Of a stretch of 64,000 nucleotides of DNA, positions 19,023 to 26,662 are shown piece after piece. Position 1 is the stretch's first letter. Each line of letters opens with the position of its first letter. The stretch is from the NCBI GenBank assembly GCA_017936785.1, contig JAGBEV010000002.1:62001-126000 (forward strand), written 5' to 3'. Below the pieces are notes generated by a model that saw only the letters and a program-made list of their open reading frames with translations, was not told the origin of the DNA and did not search any database. The stretch comes from Lachnospiraceae bacterium. Lineage in GTDB: Bacteria > Bacillota > Clostridia > Lachnospirales > Lachnospiraceae. The position numbers and the translations under genes are program-made.

Positions 19023-19046
19023 TAAAAACGTGAGGAGGAAAAACAT

Positions 19047-20870
19047 ATGCAAAATTCAGAACTGGAACCAGGAAATATTTATGAAACGGGATTGTTATTT
19101 CACCATTATGCAAATACAGCATATCCCCTTACCCCGGGGTCTCTGATGGAATATAAATTGAGGGACAGGGAGGAAATTTCATCCTTTTTGAAATCAGAAC
19201 TTGAGAAGATGACAGAATTAAGCCTGTATGTTCATGTGCCATTTTGTAAGCAGAGATGTAAATTTTGTGAATATACAGTTCTTGAGAATACAACTGAAAA
19301 TGATGAAGATGAATATGTATCACTGCTTATGAAAGAAATTGATATGTATGCACCTTATCTTAAAGACAAAAAGATCGTGGGGTATGACCTTGGGGGCGGC
19401 ACACCCAGCAAATTATCGGAAGAGAACCTGAAAAGGATTACGGAAAAGCTTACTTCAACTTTTTCTTTTGATGAAGGAGTTGTATTCAGCGTTGAGACAA
19501 CACCGGTCATAGCTGCCAATGAATTTGAAAAAATAGCTGCTCTTTATCAAATGGGATATAGAAGAATCAGCATGGGAATTCAGACTGTGTCGGAAAAACT
19601 GTTAAACAGCCTTGGTCGTGAAGGAACGGTCAGCATTTATGAAAAAGCTGTTGATAATATCAGAAAAGCGGGATTTGAAAAATTTAATGTGGATCTGATG
19701 TATGGTTTTTTATATCAGTCAGATGAGGATTTTGAAAATACCATTAAATATGCTGTTTCTTTAAAGCCGGAATTTATCACTTTGTATAGAAACCGCTATA
19801 AAGGGACCAAAATAGAATCTGAGTCAGGCGGAGTATCCCTATACAAGATCATCCGTCAGTACAGGCTGGCTTATAAGCTTTTAAACGAAAATGGTTATGT
19901 GGCAAATCCGGGGAAAAATACATTCAGCAGGGTAAAGGATGACTATGGGACCAGTGATTATCTGACTAAGAGAGTGATCTATGGCACGCCTTATGTTGGA
20001 TTTGGTTTGGGAGCCCAGTCCTTTGGCATGGATTATCTGGCTTATAATGAAGGCGCAGCAAGCAAAAGGATGGATACATATAAAAGAAAAATAGAAAACG
20101 GAGAATTTCCGCTACAGGACATTTATCCTCTTCCTTTAGAAGAAACCATAGCTAAAATGGTTTCGGTATCATTCTACTTTGGATTTGTGGACATTCCGGC
20201 ATTTTATAAACGTTTCGGAGTGGAGTTTGCAGAAATGTTCAAAGAAGAAACTGCATTTGTGACAGAGAATGGTCTGATGGAAATGCGGGAAAACAGACTT
20301 ATGCTGACAAAGCGGGGAGCAGATTATATCAACGGTGTTATCCCCTTGTTCTATTCAAAAAGATCCAAGGAAGAGCTGATCAGACTGGCAGAAAAGTCTG
20401 TAAAAGCAGGAGATGGTGAAAAGGATTTCCTCAGTGCTTATCATATAGAAGAATTTAAGAAGCCATCTGTAACAGCAGATTGTATCATATTTTCGAAAGA
20501 TGAAAATGCTGATCAAAGGGTGCTTCTTATAAAAAGAGGAGAACATCCATTTATGAATTGTTATGGACTGCCGGGAGGTTTTGTCAGGGAAGGGGAAACC
20601 GTAGATGAAGCTGCAAAACGTGAATTGGAAGAGGAAACCGGACTTAGAGATGTAAATCTTCAGTTGCTGCAGGTGTTTAGTGAAAAAAACAGAGATCCCA
20701 GAGGATGGGTTATTTCCTGTGCATATGTGGGTAATCTGGATGGAGATGACTATAAACTGATATATGGGGATGATGCCATTGGAGCGGAATGGGTTTCCAT
20801 AAGCAGGCTGGGTGAAATATCTCTTGCCTTTGATCATAAGGCAATGATTGATAAAGCATTGGAAATGTAA
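19047..20870 (+). CDS. Radical SAM (HemW-like) protein fused to a C-terminal NUDIX domain
   Basis: A 607-residue two-part protein. Residues about 55-440 form a HemN/HemW-type radical SAM region: YVHVPFCKQRCKFCEY with the iron-sulfur ligands C67, C71 and C74, GGGTPS (117-121), SVETTP and RRISMGIQTV, then a C-terminal winged-helix-like part (about 360-440). Residues about 474-607 form a NUDIX hydrolase with a complete box at 511-533 (GFVREGETV...RELEEETGL) and an NrtR/ADP-ribose-type layout (GLPGGF). GTGAGGAGG lies before the ATG. It is a monocistronic unit behind tandem operators. Substrates of both halves are unknown; a HemW-like name does not imply haem synthesis. Confidence 0.88.
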   Translation: MQNSELEPGNIYETGLLFHHYANTAYPLTPGSLMEYKLRDREEISSFLKSELEKMTELSLYVHVPFCKQRCKFCEYTVLENTTENDEDEYVSLLMKEIDMYAPYLKDKKIVGYDLGGGTPSKLSEENLKRITEKLTSTFSFDEGVVFSVETTPVIAANEFEKIAALYQMGYRRISMGIQTVSEKLLNSLGREGTVSIYEKAVDNIRKAGFEKFNVDLMYGFLYQSDEDFENTIKYAVSLKPEFITLYRNRYKGTKIESESGGVSLYKIIRQYRLAYKLLNENGYVANPGKNTFSRVKDDYGTSDYLTKRVIYGTPYVGFGLGAQSFGMDYLAYNEGAASKRMDTYKRKIENGEFPLQDIYPLPLEETIAKMVSVSFYFGFVDIPAFYKRFGVEFAEMFKEETAFVTENGLMEMRENRLMLTKRGADYINGVIPLFYSKRSKEELIRLAEKSVKAGDGEKDFLSAYHIEEFKKPSVTADCIIFSKDENADQRVLLIKRGEHPFMNCYGLPGGFVREGETVDEAAKRELEEETGLRDVNLQLLQVFSEKNRDPRGWVISCAYVGNLDGDDYKLIYGDDAIGAEWVSISRLGEISLAFDHKAMIDKALEM

Positions 20871-20878
20871 CTAAAAAT

Positions 20879-20925
20879 AAAAAGATATGGTGTAAAGAAA
20901 AAATACTTGACACCATATCTTTTTT
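20879..20925 (+). terminator. Terminator of the radical-SAM/NUDIX gene, overlapping the next promoter
   Basis: AAAAAGATATGGTGT (20879-20893) pairs with ACACCATATCTTTTT (20910-20924), ending in six T. The 3' arm starts inside the -35 of the ylxM promoter. Confidence 0.85.
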
Positions 20926-20935
20926 CATGTATGAT
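20907..20935 (+). promoter_or_regulatory. Promoter of the ylxM-ffh-rpsP-khpA operon
   Basis: A consensus TTGACA (20907-20912), 17-bp spacer, and TATGAT (20930-20935) preceded by TG. Transcription would start near 20942, which rules out an upstream ATG at 20927 as the ylxM start. Confidence 0.82.
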
Positions 20936-20965
20936 GCAATAGGTGTAAGCAGGATAGGTGACAGT

Positions 20966-21310
20966 ATGGAAAAGATAGTAGAACAAAGCCTGTTATTTGA
21001 TTTTTATGGTGAATTGCTGACGGATCATCAGCAAAATGTATATCAGGATGCTGTTTTTAATGATATGTCTTTAAGTGAAGTTGCCGATAATTACGGGATT
21101 TCCAGACAGGGCGTTCATGATCTGTTAAAACGCTGCGATAAGACAATGCAGGAGTATGAAGATAAACTGCATCTGATTTCCAAATTTTCCGCCATCAGGG
21201 ATAAGCTTACGAGCATTCAGGAATTGGCGGACACCATGAATGAAAGCTGCTTACAGGAAGACAGAAGACGGATTCATCATCTGGCGGCAGAGATTTTAGA
21301 GGAGTTGTAA
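20966..21310 (+). CDS. ylxM: YlxM family HTH protein, SRP-associated
   Basis: A 114-residue helix-turn-helix protein (VFNDMSLSEVADNYGISRQGVHDLLKRCD, residues about 35-64) of the YlxM/p13 family, which is linked to ffh in Bacillota and thought to act with the signal recognition particle. I chose the ATG at 20966, with AGGATAGGTGA upstream; an earlier in-frame ATG (20927) lies before the predicted transcription start. The stop is 3 bp before ffh, so translation is probably coupled. Confidence 0.92.
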   Translation: MEKIVEQSLLFDFYGELLTDHQQNVYQDAVFNDMSLSEVADNYGISRQGVHDLLKRCDKTMQEYEDKLHLISKFSAIRDKLTSIQELADTMNESCLQEDRRRIHHLAAEILEEL

Positions 21311-21313
21311 TAC

Positions 21314-22672
21314 ATGGCATTTGAGAGTTTAACGGAAAAACTGCAGAATGTATTTAAAAACTTAAGAAGCAAAGGCCGTCTGACAGAAGAAGATGTAAAG
21401 GCGGCATGCAAGGAAGTTAAAATGGCGCTGTTAGAAGCCGATGTAAACTTCAAGGTAGTAAAGCAATTTATTAAAACCGTGGAAGAACGTGCCGTTGGTG
21501 TCGATGTATTAAACGGCTTAAATCCCGGGCAGATGGTTATTAAGATCGTTAATGAAGAGTTGATCTCCCTGATGGGCTCTGAAGGTGCTGAAATCCAGTT
21601 CCAGCCGGGTAAATCTATTACCGTTATCATGATGTGCGGTCTTCAGGGTGCAGGTAAAACTACCACTACTGCAAAGTTAGCCGGAAAATTCAAATTAAAA
21701 GGCAAGAAGTCCCTGCTGGTGGCATGTGACGTATACAGACCGGCGGCTATCAAACAGTTGGAAGTCAACGGCGAAAAACAGGGCATTGATGTGTTCTCCA
21801 TGGGAGAAAATCATAAGCCTGTGGATATTGCCAAGGCTGCTATGGAACATGCGGCAAAGAACGGACATAATGTGGTCATCCTGGATACGGCAGGTCGTCT
21901 CCATATTGATGAAGATATGATGGCAGAGCTGCAGGAGATCAAGGAAAAGGTTATGGTTCATCAGACGATCCTTGTTGTGGATGTGATGACAGGTCAGGAT
22001 GCCGTAAACGTAGCAAAGGAATTTGACGAAAAAGTTGGTATAGATGGAGTGATCCTTACAAAAGTGGATGGTGACTCCAGAGGCGGTGCGGCTTTATCTG
22101 TTAAGGCTGTTACCGGAAAGCCTATTTTCTATGCAGGTATGGGAGAGAAGTTATCGGATCTGGAGCAGTTTTATCCGGACCGCATGGCAAACCGCATTCT
22201 GGGAATGGGCGATGTGCTGAGCCTGATCGAAAAAGCACAGGAAAGCATCGATATCGATGCTGATAAGGAAAAAGAAATGGCTGCTCGTGTCAAAAAGGGC
22301 AAGATGGATTTTAACGATTATCTGGAGAGCATGAAGCAGATGCGCAATATGGGAGGTATGGGGTCCATTCTTTCCATGATGGGTATGAACAGCGCACAGC
22401 TTGAGTCCGCAATTGATGAAAAGGAACTTGCGAGAACGGAAGCCATTGTATTATCCATGACTCCTGCAGAGAGGAGCAATCCCAAGCTGTTAAATCCCAG
22501 CAGGAAACACCGCATTGCAAAAGGTGCGGGAGTGGATATTTCCGTAGTCAACCGCTTTATCAAGCAGTTTGAGCAGACCCAGAAGATGATGAAACAGATG
22601 CCCGGTATGATGGGCGGCAAAAAGGGACTGGGAATGTTCGGTAAAAAAGGTGGAATGAGATTTCCCTTTTAG
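21314..22672 (+). CDS. ffh: Signal recognition particle GTPase Ffh
   Basis: Binds signal peptides on nascent membrane proteins and, with the SRP RNA, docks with FtsY. The 452-residue protein has an N domain (1-85), a G domain with GLQGAGKTTTTAKLA (109-122), DTAGR and TKVDGDSRGG, and a Met-rich M domain (about 300-452; MKQMRNMGGMGSILSMMG, MKQMPGMMGG) that binds RNA and signal peptide. It follows ylxM by 3 bp and precedes rpsP by 50 bp. Confidence 0.98.
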   Translation: MAFESLTEKLQNVFKNLRSKGRLTEEDVKAACKEVKMALLEADVNFKVVKQFIKTVEERAVGVDVLNGLNPGQMVIKIVNEELISLMGSEGAEIQFQPGKSITVIMMCGLQGAGKTTTTAKLAGKFKLKGKKSLLVACDVYRPAAIKQLEVNGEKQGIDVFSMGENHKPVDIAKAAMEHAAKNGHNVVILDTAGRLHIDEDMMAELQEIKEKVMVHQTILVVDVMTGQDAVNVAKEFDEKVGIDGVILTKVDGDSRGGAALSVKAVTGKPIFYAGMGEKLSDLEQFYPDRMANRILGMGDVLSLIEKAQESIDIDADKEKEMAARVKKGKMDFNDYLESMKQMRNMGGMGSILSMMGMNSAQLESAIDEKELARTEAIVLSMTPAERSNPKLLNPSRKHRIAKGAGVDISVVNRFIKQFEQTQKMMKQMPGMMGGKKGLGMFGKKGGMRFPF

Positions 22673-22722
22673 GAAATCTATTCATGATAAACATTAGTTA
22701 AAATTTTTCGGAGGTGAAAAAG

Positions 22723-22968
22723 ATGGCAGTAAAAATCAGATTAAGAAGAATGGGTCAGAAGAAAAATGCAATCTATAGAATCGTAGTTGCAGATTCCAGA
22801 TCTCCCAGAGACGGAAGATGTATCGAGGAAATCGGAACATATGATCCTAACACAGAGCCTTACACTTGCACAGTTAACGAAGAGTTAGCAAAGAAATGGT
22901 TAGCAGCAGGTGCACAGCCTACAGAGGTTGTTGGCAGAATTTTCAAAAATGCCGGAATCGAAAAATAA
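22723..22968 (+). CDS. rpsP: 30S ribosomal protein S16
   Basis: An 81-residue S16, beginning [16 protein letters not shown] and containing [13 protein letters not shown] and GTYDP. The ATG at 22723 is preceded by CGGAGGTG; an in-frame GTG at 22714 falls inside that Shine-Dalgarno and is not used. It is cotranscribed with ffh and followed by khpA after 61 bp. Confidence 0.98.
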   Translation: MAVKIRLRRMGQKKNAIYRIVVADSRSPRDGRCIEEIGTYDPNTEPYTCTVNEELAKKWLAAGAQPTEVVGRIFKNAGIEK

Positions 22969-23029
22969 TAAATGCATGAGCATTTATGCCGGAGCTGAAA
23001 ACCTGTCATAACACTTTTGGAGGTGGATT

Positions 23030-23257
23030 ATGAAAGAATTAGTTGAAGTAATCGCAAAAGCTCTTGTTGATAATCCTGATGAGGTAGTCGTAACAGAAAA
23101 GGAAGAAGGAAAACATGTTACGATCGAACTTCATGTTGCTCCATCTGATATGGGAAAAGTAATCGGTAAGCAGGGACGTATTGCCAAAGCAATCCGCTCT
23201 GTTGTAAAAGCGGCTTCATTAGGAGACAATAAGAAAGTAGATGTTGAAATCATCTGA
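23030..23257 (+). CDS. khpA: KH-domain RNA-binding protein KhpA (YlqC)
   Basis: A 75-residue single-KH protein with the GXXG loop in VIGKQGRIAKAIR. In Bacillota it pairs with KhpB and binds many RNAs, affecting cell shape and division. GGAGGTGG precedes the ATG. In many Bacillota rimM follows directly; here a terminator and an Rpn-family gene are inserted between the two. Confidence 0.95.
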   Translation: MKELVEVIAKALVDNPDEVVVTEKEEGKHVTIELHVAPSDMGKVIGKQGRIAKAIRSVVKAASLGDNKKVDVEII

Positions 23258-23265
23258 GAAATTAA

Positions 23266-23297
23266 GCGGAGTTGCCTGAGAGGGCGACTCCGTTTTT
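23266..23297 (+). terminator. Intrinsic terminator after khpA
   Basis: GCGGAGTTGCC (23266-23276) pairs with GGGCGACTCCG (23282-23292), a 5-nt loop, then five T. It ends the ylxM-khpA operon. Confidence 0.88.
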
Positions 23298-23338
23298 GCA
23301 AAACTGTATAAATAATAACGGAAAAAGGTCAAAAACTA

Positions 23339-23367
23339 TTGACATATAATAATTTGTATACTATATT
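23339..23367 (+). promoter_or_regulatory. Promoter of the Rpn-family gene
   Basis: A consensus TTGACA (23339-23344), 17 bp, TATATT (23362-23367). The start site near 23374 leaves a leader of about 160 nt. Confidence 0.7.
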
Positions 23368-23395
23368 TCAATTATAGCAAAACATTGCTGAGATT

Positions 23396-23528
23396 AGTGA
23401 AAATCAATTCGCCCGGAATTCTGACCGGGCAGTATCTATGGCATCTCGCTGACATTTTCACTGAAACAAATTAAATGTTGGCAGAGCCTGAGAAAAGTCG
23501 TGCAACCTGGGTTCTGCCGGATAGGAGG
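23396..23528 (+). ncRNA. Structured 5' leader of the Rpn-family gene
   Basis: Two inverted-repeat blocks lie between promoter and gene. Block 1 has outer arms AGTGAAAAT (23396-23404) and ATTTTCACT (23454-23462) enclosing GCCCGG/CCGGGC (23411-23430). Block 2 pairs GGCAGAGCC (23480-23488) with GGTTCTGCC (23510-23518) and ends 4 nt before the Shine-Dalgarno AGGAGG (23523-23528). I recognise no known riboswitch class. Confidence 0.5.
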
Positions 23529-23532
23529 ACGA

Positions 23533-24375
23533 ATGAGTTACACGAAAAAGAAATTTGAGGAACTCAATCTTATGGATGATTTTCTCATGAATGCTCTGGC
23601 ATCAGATCAAAGGCTGGGAGAGGATTTCTGCCGTACTATGTTGTCGGTTCTGCTTCAGAAAGAATTGAAGAAGGTAAAAGTCATTGCTCAGCGGATCATA
23701 CCGGCAATTACACCTGAATTGCGGGGAATACGGATGGATGTGGAAATATCGGAATATGACGAGAAGGCAGATTTTAATGCTTTGCCCATCAGCGTGTATG
23801 ATGTGGAACCCCATAATCAGGATGACAGTCATCTGCCAAAGCATAACCGTTTTTATCAAGCTAAAATTGACAGTAAGTATCTCTATAGCGGAGAAAAAGA
23901 TTTTCGGAAACTGCCTAACCTTTTTGTGATCAATATTTTAAATTATGATCCGTTCGGATATGATCATATGGTTTACCATGTCAGGAACTGTTGTGAGGAA
24001 GTACCAGAACTGGAATATGAAGATGGGCTGGAGTTTTACTATTTTTATACTGGTGGAAAAAAAGGTGGTTCCGGGGGTATCAAGGCAATGTTGAACTACA
24101 TACAGAATAGTACCGCACAGAATGTCACGGATGAGGCGACGGAAGCGGTGCACCAATATGTGAAACAGATCAGAGTATCACCGGAAGTGAGGTTATCATA
24201 TATGACATTGGGAGATATCATTGACAGGGAGAGGGAAGAAGCAAAAGCTGAACAGCTGGTAAATAGTATTGAGAGTGCCATGAAAAATTTCCATATTGAT
24301 CTGGAAACTGCATGCAAAGGTTTGGGAATCAGTATAGACTCTTATCATGAGGCAAAAAAGAAATTAGATAATTGA
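23533..24375 (+). CDS. Rpn family recombination-promoting nuclease / PD-(D/E)XK transposase-like protein
   Basis: A 280-residue protein of the PD-(D/E)XK group called Rpn or PDDEXK_2, often misnamed transposase. Seen are the N-terminal FLMNALASDQRLGEDFCRTML, RGIRMDVEI with the first catalytic acid, VYDVEPHNQ in the place of the usual DxExQ core, LPKHNRFYQAKID, and VIFNLNYDPF-like INILNYDPFG. Related proteins in E. coli are DNA endonucleases that raise RecA-independent recombination. The start at 23533 follows AGGAGG. It interrupts the conserved khpA-rimM order with its own promoter and terminator, suggesting insertion as a cassette. Confidence 0.85.
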   Translation: MSYTKKKFEELNLMDDFLMNALASDQRLGEDFCRTMLSVLLQKELKKVKVIAQRIIPAITPELRGIRMDVEISEYDEKADFNALPISVYDVEPHNQDDSHLPKHNRFYQAKIDSKYLYSGEKDFRKLPNLFVINILNYDPFGYDHMVYHVRNCCEEVPELEYEDGLEFYYFYTGGKKGGSGGIKAMLNYIQNSTAQNVTDEATEAVHQYVKQIRVSPEVRLSYMTLGDIIDREREEAKAEQLVNSIESAMKNFHIDLETACKGLGISIDSYHEAKKKLDN

Positions 24376-24443
24376 TGAAATATCTATGTCTGGAATAATA
24401 TAGTATATAAGCAAAAGAGTAAAAAGAATAAATTAACAGATAC

Positions 24444-24468
24444 AAAGATCTCCTAAGGGAGGTCTTTT
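24444..24468 (+). terminator. Probable terminator after the Rpn-family gene
   Basis: AAAGATCTCC (24444-24453) pairs with GGAGGTCTTT (24458-24467), one G-U pair, 4-nt loop, short T tract. An 11-bp direct repeat ATAGTATATAA flanks this area (near 24398 and 24520), of unknown meaning. Confidence 0.6.
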
Positions 24469-24582
24469 CTGGTGAAATTGGAGCGAAACTATTGATTTCT
24501 TTCTGCACTTCGTGGAAAATAGTATATAAACGTTAGAAGAGATAAAAAATAAAATTTATAACGGAAAGGGAACAAAAATAAG

Positions 24583-25116
24583 ATGGAAGACTTATTACAG
24601 GTAGGTATCTTGTCTTCAACACATGGCGTGCGAGGAGAAATGAAGGTATTTCCTACAACAGATGATGTAAAACGTTTTAAAAAGAATAAAGATTATATTT
24701 TAGAGACTCCAAAAGGAAATATAGATGTACAGGTTACAAGCGTGAAGTTTTTTAAACAATTTGTGATCCTGAAGTTTGAGGGATTTGATACATTGGATGA
24801 TATTTTGCCCTATAAAGGATGCAGGCTTTTGGTAAACAGGGAGCATGCAGTTAAATGTGAAAAGGATGAGTACTTTATTGCGGATCTGATCGGTCTTTCT
24901 GTGGAAGATGAAGAGGGGAAAAAAATCGGAACTTTAACAGATGTGATGCAGACAGGGGCAAATGATGTATATGTGGTGGAGACGGCAGAAGGAAAAGAAT
25001 ATCTGTTTCCGGCGATCAGGGAATGTATTTTGCAGGTGGATATGCAGCAACAGAAAATTGTCGTTCATGTAATGCCCGGATTGATGGATGATGTAGCATC
25101 CGGGAAGGAAAATTAA
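24583..25116 (+). CDS. rimM: Ribosome maturation factor RimM
   Basis: Assists assembly of the 30S head near S19. The 177-residue protein begins with the family pattern LLQVGILSSTHGVRGEMKVFPTTD, has a PRC-barrel in the second half (DEYFIADLIGLSVEDEEGKKIGTLTDV) and the C-terminal LFPAIRECILQVDMQQQKIVV. CGGAAAGGGAAC precedes the ATG. trmD follows after 21 bp. Confidence 0.96.
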   Translation: MEDLLQVGILSSTHGVRGEMKVFPTTDDVKRFKKNKDYILETPKGNIDVQVTSVKFFKQFVILKFEGFDTLDDILPYKGCRLLVNREHAVKCEKDEYFIADLIGLSVEDEEGKKIGTLTDVMQTGANDVYVVETAEGKEYLFPAIRECILQVDMQQQKIVVHVMPGLMDDVASGKEN

Positions 25117-25137
25117 CGAAAGTAAAGGAATTGATAT

Positions 25138-25875
25138 ATGTTTTTTCATGTTTTAACATTATTCCCGGAAATGATCATGGACGGGTTGGATACCAGTATT
25201 CTGGGCAGGGCAATGGAGAAGGGCTGCATCCGTGCGGAGGCAGTCAATATCAGAGATTATACGCTGGACAAACACCAGAAGGTGGATGATTATACTTACG
25301 GCGGCGGAGCGGGAATGCTCATGCAGGCACAGCCTGTTTATGACTGTACGCAGGCTGTCATAGACAGGATACAAAAAGATAAGCTGTTTCAGGAACAGGA
25401 AACTGCGTCTGTCCGGGTTATCTATGTAACGCCCCAGGGGAGGGTGTTCAATCAGCAAATGGCAGAAGAATTTGCCAAAGAAGAGGATCTGATCTTTCTT
25501 TGCGGTCATTATGAAGGCATTGACGAGCGTGCCCTGGAGGAAGTGGTCACAGATTATGTCTCTATCGGAGACTATGTGCTGACAGGCGGAGAACTGCCGG
25601 CAATGGTTATGATCGATGCCATTGCCAGGCTGGTGCCGGGAGTGCTTAATAATGATGAATCGGCCATGACGGAATCCTTTGGAAACGGGCTGTTGGAGTA
25701 TCCCCAGTATTCCAGACCACAGGTGTGGCGCAAAAAGGAAGTGCCGCCTGTGCTTTTAAGCGGGAATCATAAATTGATCGAGGAGTGGAGGCTGGAGAAG
25801 TCCATTGAGCGGACAAAAGAGCGAAGACCGGATTTGTATGAAAAATGGAGGGCAGAACATGATCATTGCAAATGA
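25138..25875 (+). CDS. trmD: tRNA (guanine-37-N1)-methyltransferase TrmD
   Basis: Methylates G37 next to the anticodon with S-adenosylmethionine and prevents frameshifting. The 245-residue SPOUT-fold enzyme shows TYGGGAGMLMQ, the knot segment FLCGHYEGIDERALE, and SIGDYVLTGGELPAM. The ATG at 25138 follows AAAGGA. The last 17 bp overlap the start of the following ABC transporter gene, indicating coupled translation. Confidence 0.97.
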   Translation: MFFHVLTLFPEMIMDGLDTSILGRAMEKGCIRAEAVNIRDYTLDKHQKVDDYTYGGGAGMLMQAQPVYDCTQAVIDRIQKDKLFQEQETASVRVIYVTPQGRVFNQQMAEEFAKEEDLIFLCGHYEGIDERALEEVVTDYVSIGDYVLTGGELPAMVMIDAIARLVPGVLNNDESAMTESFGNGLLEYPQYSRPQVWRKKEVPPVLLSGNHKLIEEWRLEKSIERTKERRPDLYEKWRAEHDHCK

Positions 25876-26662
25876 TTTGTGTAAGCAGTTTGAAAGAACT
25901 GTTTTGGAAGAAAATAAAGGAAAGAAACGAAAGGGCTTAAAAAAGAAGAATAGCAGGAAAGAATCCTTTTATGCGGTAAATCATATTTCCTTTCAGGTAA
26001 AACCGGGAGAAATTCTGGGGATTTTGGGACCTAACGGAGCCGGAAAGACCACGCTTCTGCGTATGTTAGGCTCTCTGATGCAGCCAACAGGAGGCAGTGT
26101 GGAGATCATAGATAAGGACGGAAATAAGATCACGGACCCGGTGCATCTGAAAAAATCTATCGGTTATCTGTCGGGAAATACAAAGCTGTATCATCGTATC
26201 AGTACCAGAGAGATGCTGTATATGCTGGCGGAAATCTATGAGATCGAAAAAGAGGAAGCGGATAAACGGATCGGGGAAATAGAAAAAGTGCTGGATATGG
26301 AAAACTTTATGGATAACCGGATCGAAAAGCTGTCTACAGGGCAGACCCAGCGGGCGTCAATTGCCAGATGTCTGATCCATGATCCGGATATTTACATATT
26401 TGACGAGCCTACACTTGGGCTGGATATTATCAGCGCAGATGCCATTGTAAATTTTATGAAGTCTCAAAAAGAGCGTGGAAAAACAGTTCTATATTCTACC
26501 CATTATCTGGAGGAAGCGCAGTTTTTGTGTGACCGGATCATGATGATTTATCAGGGTGGTATTGTCAAAGAAGGCACCCCCGGGCAGATTTTAGAGGAAT
26601 GTCAGACTGATAATCTGAGAGATGCCTTCCACCGTGTTATGGAGGAGGTAGAAAATCTATGA
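25859..26662 (+). CDS. natA: ABC transporter ATP-binding protein, NatA-like
   Basis: A 267-residue ATPase with Walker A GPNGAGKTTLL, Q-loop region, signature LSTGQTQRASIARCL, Walker B DIYIFDEPTLGLD and switch His in STHYLEEA. A Lys-rich insert (KGKKRKGLKKKNSRK) lies between the first strand and Walker A. The ATG at 25859 has GGAGGGC upstream and overlaps trmD. With the next gene, which starts 4 bp before its stop, it forms a two-gene exporter similar to NatAB (sodium extrusion in Bacillus). The substrate here is not known. Confidence 0.9.
   Translation: MIIANDLCKQFERTVLEENKGKKRKGLKKKNSRKESFYAVNHISFQVKPGEILGILGPNGAGKTTLLRMLGSLMQPTGGSVEIIDKDGNKITDPVHLKKSIGYLSGNTKLYHRISTREMLYMLAEIYEIEKEEADKRIGEIEKVLDMENFMDNRIEKLSTGQTQRASIARCLIHDPDIYIFDEPTLGLDIISADAIVNFMKSQKERGKTVLYSTHYLEEAQFLCDRIMMIYQGGIVKEGTPGQILEECQTDNLRDAFHRVMEEVENL

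Noticed and set aside
23396-23528. Known riboswitch in the Rpn leader
   Set aside because: I could not match the stems or loops to any class I know; kept only as an unassigned structured leader.
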